A DNA stretch of 64,000 bases from Bacillus litorisediminis (GTDB lineage Bacteria; Bacillota; Bacilli; Bacillales; JC228). The notes beneath the pieces are model-generated. The model saw only the letters and a list, made by a program, of their open reading frames with translations, was not told where the DNA came from and searched no databases. Of the stretch, positions 36,941 to 45,908 are shown in pieces. The stretch spans positions 1-64,000 of the forward strand of contig NZ_JAKZKT010000007.1 in assembly GCF_022808645.1 (NCBI RefSeq), given 5' to 3'. Positions within the stretch are counted from its first letter, which is position 1. Every line of letters begins with the position of its first letter. A program made the position numbers and the translations under genes.

Positions 36941-37513
36941 ATGAAACGAATCTTGCTCGTCGCACTTCTTTTACCCTTCCTATTGCTAGGGTGCGGTCAG
37001 GATAATGAAAACACTGAAGTCAACCCAAATCCCAATGATGAGTTCGAGTCAAACGAAACTGACCCCTCTGTTCAGGAAGAGGACGAAACAGAACAAGGAA
37101 ATGAAGATGGACAAGAGGAGCATCTCGCAGTAGATGAATTAATGGCGAAATACCGTGATTTAGCCTCCTCTCAGGGAAAGTTTGCGGCTGATGATCAGAA
37201 CAAGGTTCAGGAATTTCAGTCGAAAGAAGAACTTGTAACAGAAGCCACCCAATTTTTAACCCGTGAATTTGCCCAGGAAGTGGTCGATCTCCGTTATGAA
37301 GATAAGGAAGACGGAGTTTATGTCATACCAATGGATGGCCCTGTTACATTAGATGAAACAAAGGACTATAATCTTGAAAAAGTAAGCGGCTCCGAATATC
37401 GTCTCACCCAGGAACATACCAGTGATTTGCACGGAAATGTTGAATTAGAAGTGATATTTGTTAAACAGGACAATCATTGGGTGATTCAAGATGTAAATGA
37501 AAATCAAGCTTAA
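36941..37513 (+). CDS. Hypothetical lipoprotein
   Basis: 190 residues. Lipoprotein signal with lipobox LLGC (Cys18), a highly acidic Asn/Glu/Asp linker (about 20-65), and a C-terminal alpha/beta domain (ELMAKYRDLASSQGKF to VIQDVNENQA) that I do not recognise. ATG at 36941 has GAGGAGGG upstream and is preferred over an earlier alternative start. Probably membrane-attached on the outside. Confidence 0.8.
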   Translation: MKRILLVALLLPFLLLGCGQDNENTEVNPNPNDEFESNETDPSVQEEDETEQGNEDGQEEHLAVDELMAKYRDLASSQGKFAADDQNKVQEFQSKEELVTEATQFLTREFAQEVVDLRYEDKEDGVYVIPMDGPVTLDETKDYNLEKVSGSEYRLTQEHTSDLHGNVELEVIFVKQDNHWVIQDVNENQA

Positions 37514-37544
37514 CTAACAGATGGACTACCACTCAGTTTTTGTA

Positions 37545-37579
37545 AAAAAGCGTAACTTCCCGAGAAAGTTACGCTTTTT
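37545..37579. terminator. Bidirectional terminator
   Basis: AAAAAGCGTAACTT / AAGTTACGCTTTTT, 7-nt loop, between convergent genes. Confidence 0.9.
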
Positions 37580-37586
37580 CTGGTGC

Positions 37587-38411
37587 TTATTCTTGCTGAG
37601 CTTTGATTGTCTCAAGGTCTGGTTCAACGCCAAACCATTCTTCATAGATTTCAGTATAGGTGCCGTTCTCAAAAATCGTATTGAGAGCTTCATCGAAGTC
37701 AGCTTTTAATTGGCTGCCTTTCGGGAACATAAATCCATAAAATTCCTGTTCAAATGCTCTGCTATCTTCTACTACTTTTAATTTTTGATCCGGATTATTT
37801 TTCACGTATTCTTCTACTACTGTATTATCCGCAACAACGGCATCTGCACCGCCTTGCAGAAGCTCTTGAATCGCCAAGTTGTTATCTTCAAACTTTTTAA
37901 TGTCCTGATGATTGGTTCCAAATAATTTTTCAACAGCTGCATCCCCTGTTGTTCCGCCTTGAACAGCTACCTTTAAGCCGACCAAATCTTCCCCTGATTC
38001 AACCGTACTATCTTCTGATACTAAAATTTTATTCGTTGATAAGAAGTACGGATGGGAAAAATCGTAAGTTTGCTTGCGATCGTCATTAATCGTAATCGCA
38101 CCGACGGCTAAATCTGCTCTTTTAGACTCTATTTCTACGAAAAGAGGATCCCAGCCGACATGTTCAATTTCAATTTCATAACCGGCTTCTTCTGCAAGGG
38201 CGTTGATTAAATCAATGTCAAAGCCGACAATTTTATCGCCTTCCATGTATTCAAATGGGGCGTATGCTGCATTTGTAACGACACGTAATGGTTTACTTTC
38301 TGATGATCCTTCTCCTGATGTTGCTGTATCTTGAGTGCTGGTTCCGCATGCTGCCAAAACTAAAATAAGACCCGAAAGAATCGCTAGTAAAAAGAATGAT
38401 TTTTTCTTCAT
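37587..38411 (-). CDS. Amino-acid ABC transporter substrate-binding lipoprotein
   Basis: 274 residues. Lipobox LAAC (Cys22), Thr/Ser linker, then a bacterial extracellular solute-binding family 3 domain (LRVVTNAAYAPFEYMEGDKIVGFDIDLINALAEEAG, VGAITINDDRKQTYDFSHPYF, GLKVAVQGGTTGDAAVE). It resembles GlnH/ArtP-type polar amino-acid binding proteins. No permease or ATPase lies next to it, so its transporter must be elsewhere. ATG 38411 behind GGGGGA is preferred over the upstream ATG at 38435. Confidence 0.9.
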   Translation of the reverse strand: MKKKSFFLLAILSGLILVLAACGTSTQDTATSGEGSSESKPLRVVTNAAYAPFEYMEGDKIVGFDIDLINALAEEAGYEIEIEHVGWDPLFVEIESKRADLAVGAITINDDRKQTYDFSHPYFLSTNKILVSEDSTVESGEDLVGLKVAVQGGTTGDAAVEKLFGTNHQDIKKFEDNNLAIQELLQGGADAVVADNTVVEEYVKNNPDQKLKVVEDSRAFEQEFYGFMFPKGSQLKADFDEALNTIFENGTYTEIYEEWFGVEPDLETIKAQQE

Positions 38412-38582
38412 GCTTTTTCCCCCTAGTTGTTTCATAGTTCCAATTATACGAATTAATAAAACTAGTAAAACTTTTCATATATTTTAAATTAACTCATTTT
38501 TATACATTTTGCAACATAATTATGCATATGCTTGTAAATTACTCTCTGCCTGCTTGTTGTATATCAATCAAATGAAAGAAAA

Positions 38583-38616
38583 GAACCTCCTGTCGATACA
38601 CAGGAGGTTCTTTTTT
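38583..38616 (-). terminator. Terminator of the ring-cleaving dioxygenase gene
   Basis: GAACCTCCTGT / ACAGGAGGTTC, 6-nt loop. Runs of T are present in both readings. Confidence 0.88.
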
Positions 38617-38617
38617 G

Positions 38618-39592
38618 TTAGAATCTTTTCGTGTTTAATGGTTTAAGCTTTGCCTCAATTTCTTCTCTTTTATCTTCCAAATAGGGTGGTAAAGCTAAGG
38701 ATTCACCTAGATGTTCACTATCTTCATCTGTAGCGAAACCAGGGCCGTCGGTAGCCAGTTCAAATAGGATCCGGTTTCTTTCCCTAAAATAAAGGGATTT
38801 AAAATAAAAGCGTTCCACAAAACCAGAGTTTGGCAATCGTGACTTTTTTAATTTTTCAACCCATTGATGCAGCTCTTCTTCATCCTCGACTCGGAAAGCA
38901 ACATGATGTACTCCTCCTCGTCCAAGCCTTTCTGGCGGGAGATCCGTTCTCTCTTCAATATGTACCTCTCCCCCAGTTCCACCTTCACCTGCCTCATACA
39001 CGATAATATCGCGTTGCCCTACTTCATAAGCTGGAAAGGTTCCAACCTCACGGAAGCCGAGCACGTCCTCTAAAATCTGCTGAGTTGGAGCAGCAACAGG
39101 AACTGTCAGCTGTACCGGGCCAAGTCCAAGAATCCCATATTCAACAGGCACAGGACTTTGATGCCACGGCTTCCCTCCTTTGATCCCCTGGTTGTTTTCA
39201 TCTGATACCAAAACCAAGCGCTGCCCCTCAAAGTCCTTAAACGCAAGGGAAGCCCGCCCCGCTCTTTGTTTGATTTCCTCGTGCTCTACCTGCAGCTGTT
39301 CAAACCTTTCCTTCCAATAGATTAAGGCATTATCATTCACTACCCTGAGAGAGATTGAAGAAATACTGTGTACCCCAGGATGATTACGGGCAGCCATTGG
39401 AATTTCAAAAAAAGTGAGCTCTGTTCCCGGATTCCCCTTTTCATCTCCATAGAATAAATGGTATACAGAGGTATCGTCTTGATTGACTGTTTTTTTCACC
39501 AATCTCATTCCCATCGTTTCTGTGTAAAATTTAAAATTCCGTTCTGCATTCGCCGTAATCGCTGAAACATGATGGATTCCTTTAATCTTCAT
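38618..39592 (-). CDS. Ring-cleaving dioxygenase of the MhqO/VOC type
   Basis: 324 residues, two VOC modules: HHVSAITANAERNFKFYTETMGMRLVKKTVNQDD at the start and LGPVQLTVPVAAPTQQILEDVLGFREVG in the middle. Metal ligands appear to be His7 or His8, His in GGVHHVAFRV, and Glu in NRILFELATDGPGF. The family cleaves hydroquinone- or catechol-type rings and is induced by quinones in B. subtilis (MhqO/MhqA). GGGGGA lies 7 nt before the ATG. No MhqR-like repressor adjoins it. Confidence 0.88.
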   Translation of the reverse strand: MKIKGIHHVSAITANAERNFKFYTETMGMRLVKKTVNQDDTSVYHLFYGDEKGNPGTELTFFEIPMAARNHPGVHSISSISLRVVNDNALIYWKERFEQLQVEHEEIKQRAGRASLAFKDFEGQRLVLVSDENNQGIKGGKPWHQSPVPVEYGILGLGPVQLTVPVAAPTQQILEDVLGFREVGTFPAYEVGQRDIIVYEAGEGGTGGEVHIEERTDLPPERLGRGGVHHVAFRVEDEEELHQWVEKLKKSRLPNSGFVERFYFKSLYFRERNRILFELATDGPGFATDEDSEHLGESLALPPYLEDKREEIEAKLKPLNTKRF

Positions 39593-39803
39593 ATGTATCC
39601 CCCAAATAAAATTTTAGGCTAATCTGTTGGAAACTTTTTCATTTTCCCACCGTCTGATTAGTGGATGAAATATAAAAGTCTCAGGTGGCGGTTATCTCTT
39701 TTTGTTCATGCTGAAATCATTGACATGTGATGGAATTATCTATATTAACAGCATAGCTTATTAAAAACCAAAAAGAAAAAAATAGATCCAAGGGGGCCAA
39801 AAA

Positions 39804-40706
39804 ATGAAAAAATGGGGTAGATGGAGTGTCTATATATCAGCCACCCTTGTTTTAGTGCTTAGTATCGGATACCTAATCTTTTCATATACATTTGAATTTG
39901 AAAATGAAGTGAATAGAGAAGAACGGGCTGACGGAGCTGCTGAACAGGGGAGTAACGGCGGTACAGGCATGGAGGAACCGCAGGCAAATGATCAAGAGGG
40001 GGCAGAAGAGCCTCAAAAATTATTGGATGAGGAACAAGCAATTGAAATCACACAAAACTTATTCAAAGGGTTAAAAGAGACGTTTGGGCGCTTAGGTGAA
40101 GAACATAAATGGTCATCCGTCCAAGGCGATTGGAATCAGCCCGGATATACGGAACCTGATTTTGATGTTGCCAAACCATATCTTTTAAAGTATGCAACAG
40201 AGGAATTTGCTGCAGGCACGCTTGAAGATATATTAAAGATGTATTATTGTTTCTGCGATAAAATGTCGATTCCTGATTTTCACTTTGATGTGAGGGCTGA
40301 GGTACTGGAATTACATGATAACCTTTTTGTAATAAAGGGAATCAGTATTGCAAATGAACTTGGAAATGGCGGACTAACTGGTTATATCACCGTTAAAAAT
40401 GAAGGTGGTTCCTGGAAAATCGATCACTGGCAATTGAATGACTTTTCTGTTGAGCCAATCAACCTCACAGTTGATGAATATTTAACTTATCTAGATCTCT
40501 ATTATGCAGATGATTCTAAAATATCGTACGTAAAAACGATTAAAATGACAGGCTTAATCGGTTTCGAAGGTGAGCCGATGTATGAGAATGCCATTGAAGG
40601 TGAAATAGATGTTCATGTTTTCTATAACGAATCGCTTGATTACTATTTCGGCATAGCCGCCAATAGCAGCCATAGTTTACCTATTGCAGAGAGTGACTTG
40701 AAGTAA
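39804..40706 (+). CDS. Membrane-anchored protein of unknown function, tandem copy 1
   Basis: 300 residues. One N-terminal membrane helix (about 9-29), a Gly/Glu/Gln-rich linker, then an extracytoplasmic domain with KPYLLKYATEEF, a Cys-x-Cys motif (YYCFCDKMSIPDFHFDVR) and GNGGLTGYITVKNEGGSWKIDHW; the end resembles NTF2-like folds. AGGGGG lies 8 nt before the ATG. A paralog follows at 40916. I do not recognise the family. Confidence 0.75.
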   Translation: MKKWGRWSVYISATLVLVLSIGYLIFSYTFEFENEVNREERADGAAEQGSNGGTGMEEPQANDQEGAEEPQKLLDEEQAIEITQNLFKGLKETFGRLGEEHKWSSVQGDWNQPGYTEPDFDVAKPYLLKYATEEFAAGTLEDILKMYYCFCDKMSIPDFHFDVRAEVLELHDNLFVIKGISIANELGNGGLTGYITVKNEGGSWKIDHWQLNDFSVEPINLTVDEYLTYLDLYYADDSKISYVKTIKMTGLIGFEGEPMYENAIEGEIDVHVFYNESLDYYFGIAANSSHSLPIAESDLK

Positions 40707-40726
40707 TGTAGTAGATATTTGATTAA

Positions 40727-40758
40727 TTTTTCCCCTTTCTTGGAGGGGACTTTTTTAT
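40727..40758 (+). terminator. Weak terminator between the tandem copies
   Basis: TCCCC / GGGGA around an 11-nt loop, then six T. Confidence 0.5.
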
Positions 40759-40915
40759 TCCTAGTTTGAATCCGCTTGAGAATAATGGACATGGACATGG
40801 TACAATCGGTTATTTTTTATTCTTGGAATAATTTGGTTTGAGACATTTCGGTTTTAATATCGTCTTAATGAATGAAAACACAATTCCAGCTGTAACATTA
40901 AGGGGGCAATACAAG

Positions 40916-41809
40916 TTGAAAAAATGGAGGATTTACCTTTCAGCTGCTATCGTCGTGACCACACTAGGCTTAGGGTATTATATCATTTCTTCTAATGAGA
41001 ATACGGCCATTGGAGAAGAGTCACACGAATCTGTGAAACAAAACATAAGTGGTTCAACGAAGGAGGAACTAGAGCAGACAGACGGTGCCATAAATGAACA
41101 GAACTCCGATCTGCAGGATGGGACTGATGGTGACAATTCGGAAGAACCTGTGAAAATGGTTGATAAAGAACAGGCAGCCAAAATCACAAATGATTTATTA
41201 ACAGGATTAACAGAAACGTTTAAACAATTAGGCATAGACTACAAATGGACATCTATTAAAGATAGCGAATACTTTAAAGATCATACAGAGCCTGACTATG
41301 CAATTGCAAAACCATACTTTTTAAAATATGCAACAGAGGAATTTTCAGATGAAACACTTCAAGATATCCTAATGGATTTTTATTGCCACTGTGATACGAA
41401 ACAGTCCATTCCCAATTTGGATTTCAATGTTAGGTCGGAGCTAATTGAATCAAAGGAAAATCAATTTGTGATTAAAAGTATTAGTATTATAAACGATTTA
41501 GGAAACGGTGGTTACACCGGATATATAACTGTCAAGTATTCAAATGGATCCTGGAAAATCGACAATTGGGAGCGAGTTAGCTACAGAGACGAACCGATTA
41601 ACATCACATCCCAAGAGTATATAAAATATTTAAACAGTGGGGACTTCGGATATCATTATAAGTTTATTGAAACGATCCAAATGCCATCATCTGATCCATC
41701 CGTAAAGGGTAATGTAGACGTACATGTTTTTTATAGCGAAAGAGAAGATCTGTACTATGGTATTGAGGCGAATAGTACGAAGCTTGTCAGACCTAGAGGA
41801 TATGAATAA
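40916..41809 (+). CDS. Membrane-anchored protein of unknown function, tandem copy 2
   Basis: 297 residues, a diverged duplicate of the gene at 39804: same KKW start, membrane helix, acidic linker, KPYFLKYATEEFSDETLQDIL, Cys-x-Cys (FYCHCDTKQSIPNLDFNVR) and GNGGYTGYITVKYSNGSWKIDNW. The TTG at 40916 behind AGGGGGC matches the start of copy 1; an in-frame ATG at 40838 has no ribosome binding site. Each copy seems to have its own promoter region and terminator. Confidence 0.75.
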   Translation: MKKWRIYLSAAIVVTTLGLGYYIISSNENTAIGEESHESVKQNISGSTKEELEQTDGAINEQNSDLQDGTDGDNSEEPVKMVDKEQAAKITNDLLTGLTETFKQLGIDYKWTSIKDSEYFKDHTEPDYAIAKPYFLKYATEEFSDETLQDILMDFYCHCDTKQSIPNLDFNVRSELIESKENQFVIKSISIINDLGNGGYTGYITVKYSNGSWKIDNWERVSYRDEPINITSQEYIKYLNSGDFGYHYKFIETIQMPSSDPSVKGNVDVHVFYSEREDLYYGIEANSTKLVRPRGYE

Positions 41810-41810
41810 A

Positions 41811-41838
41811 TCCCTCTTTTTTAAGGGGGATTTTTTGT
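41811..41838 (+). terminator. Terminator of tandem copy 2
   Basis: TCCC / GGGGA around a T-rich loop followed by six T; a short stem. Confidence 0.5.
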
Positions 41839-41877
41839 CATGGCCATTTTTATGCCTGTTTCTGATTAATTTACATC

Positions 41878-42082
41878 GATTTAAACGAACTCAGACTCGT
41901 TTTAACAAATTCGCTCCCATTTAAGCAAACTCAGTGATTGTTTAAACGAACTCAGCTCATGTTTTAGCAAACTCAGCACGGTTTAAACGAACTTAGAATC
42001 GGCTTAAGTCAACTTGTACCCGTTTAAACAAACTCATGTCCCTTTTAAACGAACTAAACTCCTGTTTAACAAACTCCAAACT
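41878..42082 (+). repeat. Repeat array F: ~10 units of 20-21 bp, TTTAAACGAACTCA family
   Basis: About ten units spaced 20-21 bp with core GTTTAAACGAACTCA, alternating in the first half with a variant GTTTTAGCAAACTCA, each followed by 5-7 variable bases. It fills the gap between two convergent genes. The layout matches the large arrays, but the core is a third sequence. Confidence 0.85.
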
Positions 42083-42117
42083 TCTGACTGAACGAAGATA
42101 TACATTATCATGCTTAC

Positions 42118-42918
42118 CTAAACTCCTGTATCCTCAACGTTAATTTCTGCTAGCAAATCTTCCGCAAACTGTACCAACTGCTCATCATCATATGTAAAAA
42201 GTTTAACCTTATCCCTATAAACATCTAATGCCAGCCGAATAATCGGTACAAACTTCTGAGGCAGATGCGTGAGCCCCCACTCTCCTCCTTCCTTTTTCGA
42301 AAGGACCTTTCCTTCTCGCACATATTGTAGAGTTCTGCAAAGATTTAAGATTGTATAAACCGGCTCTAGTAATATCCCTGCCTGGGCATCCTTTATATCA
42401 TAATAAATTGACTTTAAATAATCTTCTCTTGATATAGGAGCAAATACTTCAGTCATGCCTTTTCCAAATAAGCACTTGCCTCGTGCTAGGGTCACCGCAA
42501 TATGAGCAGTCAAATCCGGATCCACTCCCCCCTCACACAAGTCCGACTGGTCCTGTAAAAATCGCTTTCCCCATTCTGTCCCATAATGAAGTTCGAAGGG
42601 CATTGGATATACTGGTTCTCGCGCATCCTTCTCCAGAATAATACTCATTTCCAGCCCTTTTCTTGGATATATGGAAGTAAGGGCGACTAAGTCTCTCATA
42701 ATTGCTTGTTTTGCAGAAAAGGAGAGAGGATCCGATACCACAATCAAAAGATCAATATCACTCGTCTCCGGGTGAAAGCAATCCATCGCCAGCGACCCAT
42801 GCAGATAAATGCCTGTTAATTGATCCTGCAGGTTTTGTTTAAACACATTACACAATTGCTCAAGTGTTGCTTGAATATCCAAATCATTCACCGCCAAGTA
42901 AGAAGGGGGCTGCCCCAA
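42118..42918 (-). CDS. Aminoglycoside adenylyltransferase-like nucleotidyltransferase
   Basis: About 266 residues. Nucleotidyltransferase core GIYLHGSLAMDCFHPETSDIDLLIVV (GS-x-D-x-D metal site) and a C-terminal helical DUF4111 domain (PVYTILNLCRTLQYVREGKVLSKKEGGEW) as in AadA/ANT(9)-type streptomycin/spectinomycin adenylyltransferases. Whether it confers resistance cannot be told. The start is uncertain: the frame opens with TTG at 42918 without a good ribosome binding site, with GTG 42891 as an alternative. It lies 47 bp downstream of the LCP gene and behind that gene's terminator. Confidence 0.8.
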   Translation of the reverse strand: MGQPPSYLAVNDLDIQATLEQLCNVFKQNLQDQLTGIYLHGSLAMDCFHPETSDIDLLIVVSDPLSFSAKQAIMRDLVALTSIYPRKGLEMSIILEKDAREPVYPMPFELHYGTEWGKRFLQDQSDLCEGGVDPDLTAHIAVTLARGKCLFGKGMTEVFAPISREDYLKSIYYDIKDAQAGILLEPVYTILNLCRTLQYVREGKVLSKKEGGEWGLTHLPQKFVPIIRLALDVYRDKVKLFTYDDEQLVQFAEDLLAEINVEDTGV

Positions 42919-42924
42919 TATGTT

Positions 42925-42957
42925 AAAAAAGGGTGCTCCTGTATGAAGAGGAGCACC
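42925..42957 (-). terminator. Terminator of the LCP gene
   Basis: GGTGCTCCT / AGGAGCACC with an 8-nt loop and six T on the minus strand, directly before the start of the adenylyltransferase gene. Confidence 0.85.
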
Positions 42958-42964
42958 ACATTTC

Positions 42965-43963
42965 CTAATTTTTTAATCGATCTTCTAAAATTCCTTGTAA
43001 TCTTTCGAGCTCAGCGTCATCAATCGTGACGTATGACGTATTGCCTATTCTCGTTGGGTATGCATCATATTTAATGGATTCAACTTCGTCTCCAGACATT
43101 TTAAGACTGCCCGCCATGCTTACCATTTTGGTAAAACTTATGTCAGTCCGGACATTATCTCCTAGAGCTTCACTGATTTCTGTCAGGTTTGTTACATTAC
43201 GCAGATCAATCGTTTGATCAAGGATGGCTGAAACGACTTGCTGCTGTCTGCGGTTACGGCCGAAATCTCCTTCAGCATCGCCGCGGAATCTGGCATAATT
43301 GAGAGCTTCAAATCCATTTAAAGTCTGTGGACCTGCCTCAAGACTAACATACTGTTTTGAAAGACGATCCCAGAATGTCATATCCTTTTCAACATTGAGC
43401 TCGATTCCGCCAATCGCATCCACTAATGCCTGGAATCCTTTGAAGTCAACCGTTGCGTAGTAATCAATCGGAATTTCTAAAAAGTGCTCAACGGTAGCAA
43501 TCGCCATATTGATGCCGCCCCATGCATAGGCGCTATTGATTTTACCGTATTCCCCGCGGCCGATAATCTCAACCCGCATATCACGCGGAATTGAAACAAG
43601 TGACACCTCATTATCCTTTGGATCCACGATAGCCACCATCATTGTATCAGTCCTTCCCTGCTCGGCATCATTCGTATCTACACCTAACAGCAGAACAGTA
43701 AATGGCCCATTTTTTCGATTTTTTAAAAAGGCATCATCTGCCAATAAGCTATCAGGATCTAGCTCATTTTTCTTATTTTCAATCGCATTCTTTAAATCTT
43801 CATCCAAGGGATCACGGGTTTCATAAATGCTGCTCCAGAATTCAGCTGCCATAATCCCCGCCCCGCCGAGTAAAAAGAGGAAGACGACGAATAGGACAAC
43901 CCAGCGTTTGCGCTTCCGCTTTCGCTTTTGCAATTTTTCCATTCGATTATTATTTATATCCAT
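42965..43963 (-). CDS. LytR-CpsA-Psr (LCP) family cell-wall polymer ligase
   Basis: 332 residues. Basic cytoplasmic N-terminus, one membrane helix (about 21-42), then the LCP domain: LLLGVDTNDAEQGRTDTMMVAIVDPKDNEVSLVSIPRDMRVEI, KINSAYAWGG, LEAGPQTLNGFEALNYARFRGDAEGDFGRNRRQQQVV. The conserved Asp and Arg residues that hold the polyprenyl pyrophosphate are present. LCP enzymes attach teichoic acids or other glycopolymers to peptidoglycan. GAGGG lies 8 nt before the ATG. Confidence 0.93.
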   Translation of the reverse strand: MDINNNRMEKLQKRKRKRKRWVVLFVVFLFLLGGAGIMAAEFWSSIYETRDPLDEDLKNAIENKKNELDPDSLLADDAFLKNRKNGPFTVLLLGVDTNDAEQGRTDTMMVAIVDPKDNEVSLVSIPRDMRVEIIGRGEYGKINSAYAWGGINMAIATVEHFLEIPIDYYATVDFKGFQALVDAIGGIELNVEKDMTFWDRLSKQYVSLEAGPQTLNGFEALNYARFRGDAEGDFGRNRRQQQVVSAILDQTIDLRNVTNLTEISEALGDNVRTDISFTKMVSMAGSLKMSGDEVESIKYDAYPTRIGNTSYVTIDDAELERLQGILEDRLKN

Positions 43964-44128
43964 AGTTGCACCCTCTAAATTAGCTTTTTAAAAAAGTTAT
44001 ATTTTTCTAGCTCTCTCTTATTATACCAAATACAAACCTCACAAGAGCTCTATATGTATAAGACGTAAAAAGTCGAATTTCGTTACATTTTTGGGCTTCA
44101 CCAATTTTTGGCTAAATTCTTACTTCAA

Positions 44129-44149
44129 GAACGAATGTTCGGATATAAT
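44129..44149 (+). promoter_or_regulatory. LexA (SOS) box overlapping the dnaN-paralog promoter
   Basis: GAACGAATGTTC (44129-44140) fits the Bacillus LexA/DinR pattern GAAC-RNRY-GTTC at every position. A -10 TATAAT (44144-44149) begins 4 bp later, so the box lies between -35 and -10, where LexA blocks transcription. Confidence 0.75.
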
Positions 44150-44177
44150 AAAAGAAAGAGTATTAGGGGGCGTATTT

Positions 44178-45290
44178 ATGAGGGTTACAGTTCAGAAGGA
44201 AATTTTAATAAAAGGTGTTCAGAATGTATTGCGAGCTGTTTCATCCAAGACGACGATTCCGATTTTAACATGTATAAAATTGTCGGCATCTAAAGATGGT
44301 CTGCTCCTGACGGGAAGTGACTCAAACATGTCAATTGAGGCAGCTGCGTCTGGCCCATCATTGCATATAGATCAATTAGGCGGAATAGCCCTTCATGCAA
44401 GGTTATTTTATGAAATTCTTAAAAACCTTCCAGATGGTCCTATATCGATCTCGCAGCAAAATCAAATTGCCATTATACAAGCCGGAAAATCAGAATTTAA
44501 GCTAAATGGAATTGATGTAGAGGAATATCCAAAGCTGCCTTTCCTTGAAGCCTGTGAAAAACTTTCTCTTCCGTCCAGCTTACTGAAACAGATGATCCGG
44601 CAAACTGTTTTTGCCGTTTCCTCTTCGGAAACTCGGCCGATTTTAACTGGGGTGAATTGGAAGCTGTCAGAAGGGGTATTGACTTGTTCGGCGACAGATA
44701 GCCATTTGCTTGCGTTGAAAAAGGCAGAGGTCAATAAACCGGGAAGATTTAATATCGTGATTCCTGGTAAAAGTTTGCTTGAATTGCAGGCATTATTGCC
44801 GGACAATGATGAACTGATTGACATGTATTTGGGACATAATCAAGTCCAATTTTCCTTGCCTAGCATCCGCTTCTATACACGGCTTTTGGAAGGAGCATAC
44901 CCGGATATCACGAGGTTTATTTCTAGGGATTATAAAGCAGAAATGAAAGTTGGCACTCTCTATTTTGCCCAAACGATTAAAAGGGCATCTCTTTTAGCTA
45001 AAGAAGGCAGCCATAATGTAATTAAATTTATTTTTCAGGCTAATGGCCGCGCCCAAATCGCTTCCTACTCGCCTGCATTTGGAGATCTTATCGAAGATAT
45101 TGAAGTTGAATCGATGAAAGGTGAAGAGACTCACATTTCATTCAATGCAGCTTATATGGCTGATGCTCTCAAAGCTCATGACAGCTCCGTTATATCGGTA
45201 GGATTTACCGGAGCGATGAAACCCATTATTATTACGGCATCTGAAGATGAATCAGTATTACAGCTTATACTCCCTGTTCGCTCATATTAA
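44178..45290 (+). CDS. dnaN: DNA polymerase III beta subunit (sliding clamp) paralog
   Basis: 370 residues, three clamp domains, starting MRVTVQKEILIKGVQNVLRAVSSKTTIPILTCIKL, with YPKLPFLE and ending QLILPVRSY like DnaN. The ATG at 44178 follows GGGGG by 7 nt; an upstream start at 44091 would cross the LexA box and promoter. There is no dnaA, recF or gyr gene around it, so this is not the oriC copy but a second clamp. The LexA box at its promoter indicates induction by DNA damage. Confidence 0.9.
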   Translation: MRVTVQKEILIKGVQNVLRAVSSKTTIPILTCIKLSASKDGLLLTGSDSNMSIEAAASGPSLHIDQLGGIALHARLFYEILKNLPDGPISISQQNQIAIIQAGKSEFKLNGIDVEEYPKLPFLEACEKLSLPSSLLKQMIRQTVFAVSSSETRPILTGVNWKLSEGVLTCSATDSHLLALKKAEVNKPGRFNIVIPGKSLLELQALLPDNDELIDMYLGHNQVQFSLPSIRFYTRLLEGAYPDITRFISRDYKAEMKVGTLYFAQTIKRASLLAKEGSHNVIKFIFQANGRAQIASYSPAFGDLIEDIEVESMKGEETHISFNAAYMADALKAHDSSVISVGFTGAMKPIIITASEDESVLQLILPVRSY

Positions 45291-45374
45291 GGGTGTAATC
45301 CCCTGCCGAGCTATAGTGGACAAAACCCTCAATATGTATAATAGAAGTAATCAATTGTTTGGAGGGCATCCATA

Positions 45375-45800
45375 ATGATACGTAATCAAGCAGTAATTGA
45401 GAAAAATCAGGCTCATGTTTTTGAACGAGTTGCTGAAGCTAGTCACCGGGAGCGTTGGATGGACGAAATTCAGTCGATAAACATGGAAGGCCCTGTTCGG
45501 TCTGGTACTAGGTTTACCCAAAATCAAATCGAAGGCAAAAGAAAAACAACGTACCAGGGAGTGATTGAAAAAATCGAAGCACCTCATTTTTTTTCGTATC
45601 AGCTCATTCATAAAGCCTTCGACATTCGGATTGGGTATGAATTTCAGGGACAAGGTGCCGCAACCCAAGTCACTCAATTTTATGAATATCGTTATAAAAG
45701 CTTTTTTGCAAAACTGATGGGAACTCTTTTTTCCGGCTTAACAAAAAAATTGGCGAAAAAGCAGCTGGATAACTTAAAGGATTATTGTGAAAGAGGCTAA
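45375..45800 (+). CDS. SRPBCC-fold protein
   Basis: 141 residues. AVIEKNQAHVFERVAEASHRERWMDEIQSI, SGTRFTQNQIEGKRKTTYQGVI and ATQVTQFYEYRYKSF fit the polyketide-cyclase/SRPBCC fold, which binds hydrophobic ligands. The ligand is unknown. GGAGGG precedes the ATG. Confidence 0.75.
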   Translation: MIRNQAVIEKNQAHVFERVAEASHRERWMDEIQSINMEGPVRSGTRFTQNQIEGKRKTTYQGVIEKIEAPHFFSYQLIHKAFDIRIGYEFQGQGAATQVTQFYEYRYKSFFAKLMGTLFSGLTKKLAKKQLDNLKDYCERG

Positions 45801-45908
45801 TTTGGGATTATTTTGTTTCACTCTCTATAATTATGTTTGAATAGCTTCGTGACATATCCTTATAATAGGAAGGAGAAAGCAAGAAAGAGTAGGAAGGTGT
45901 ACATATAG

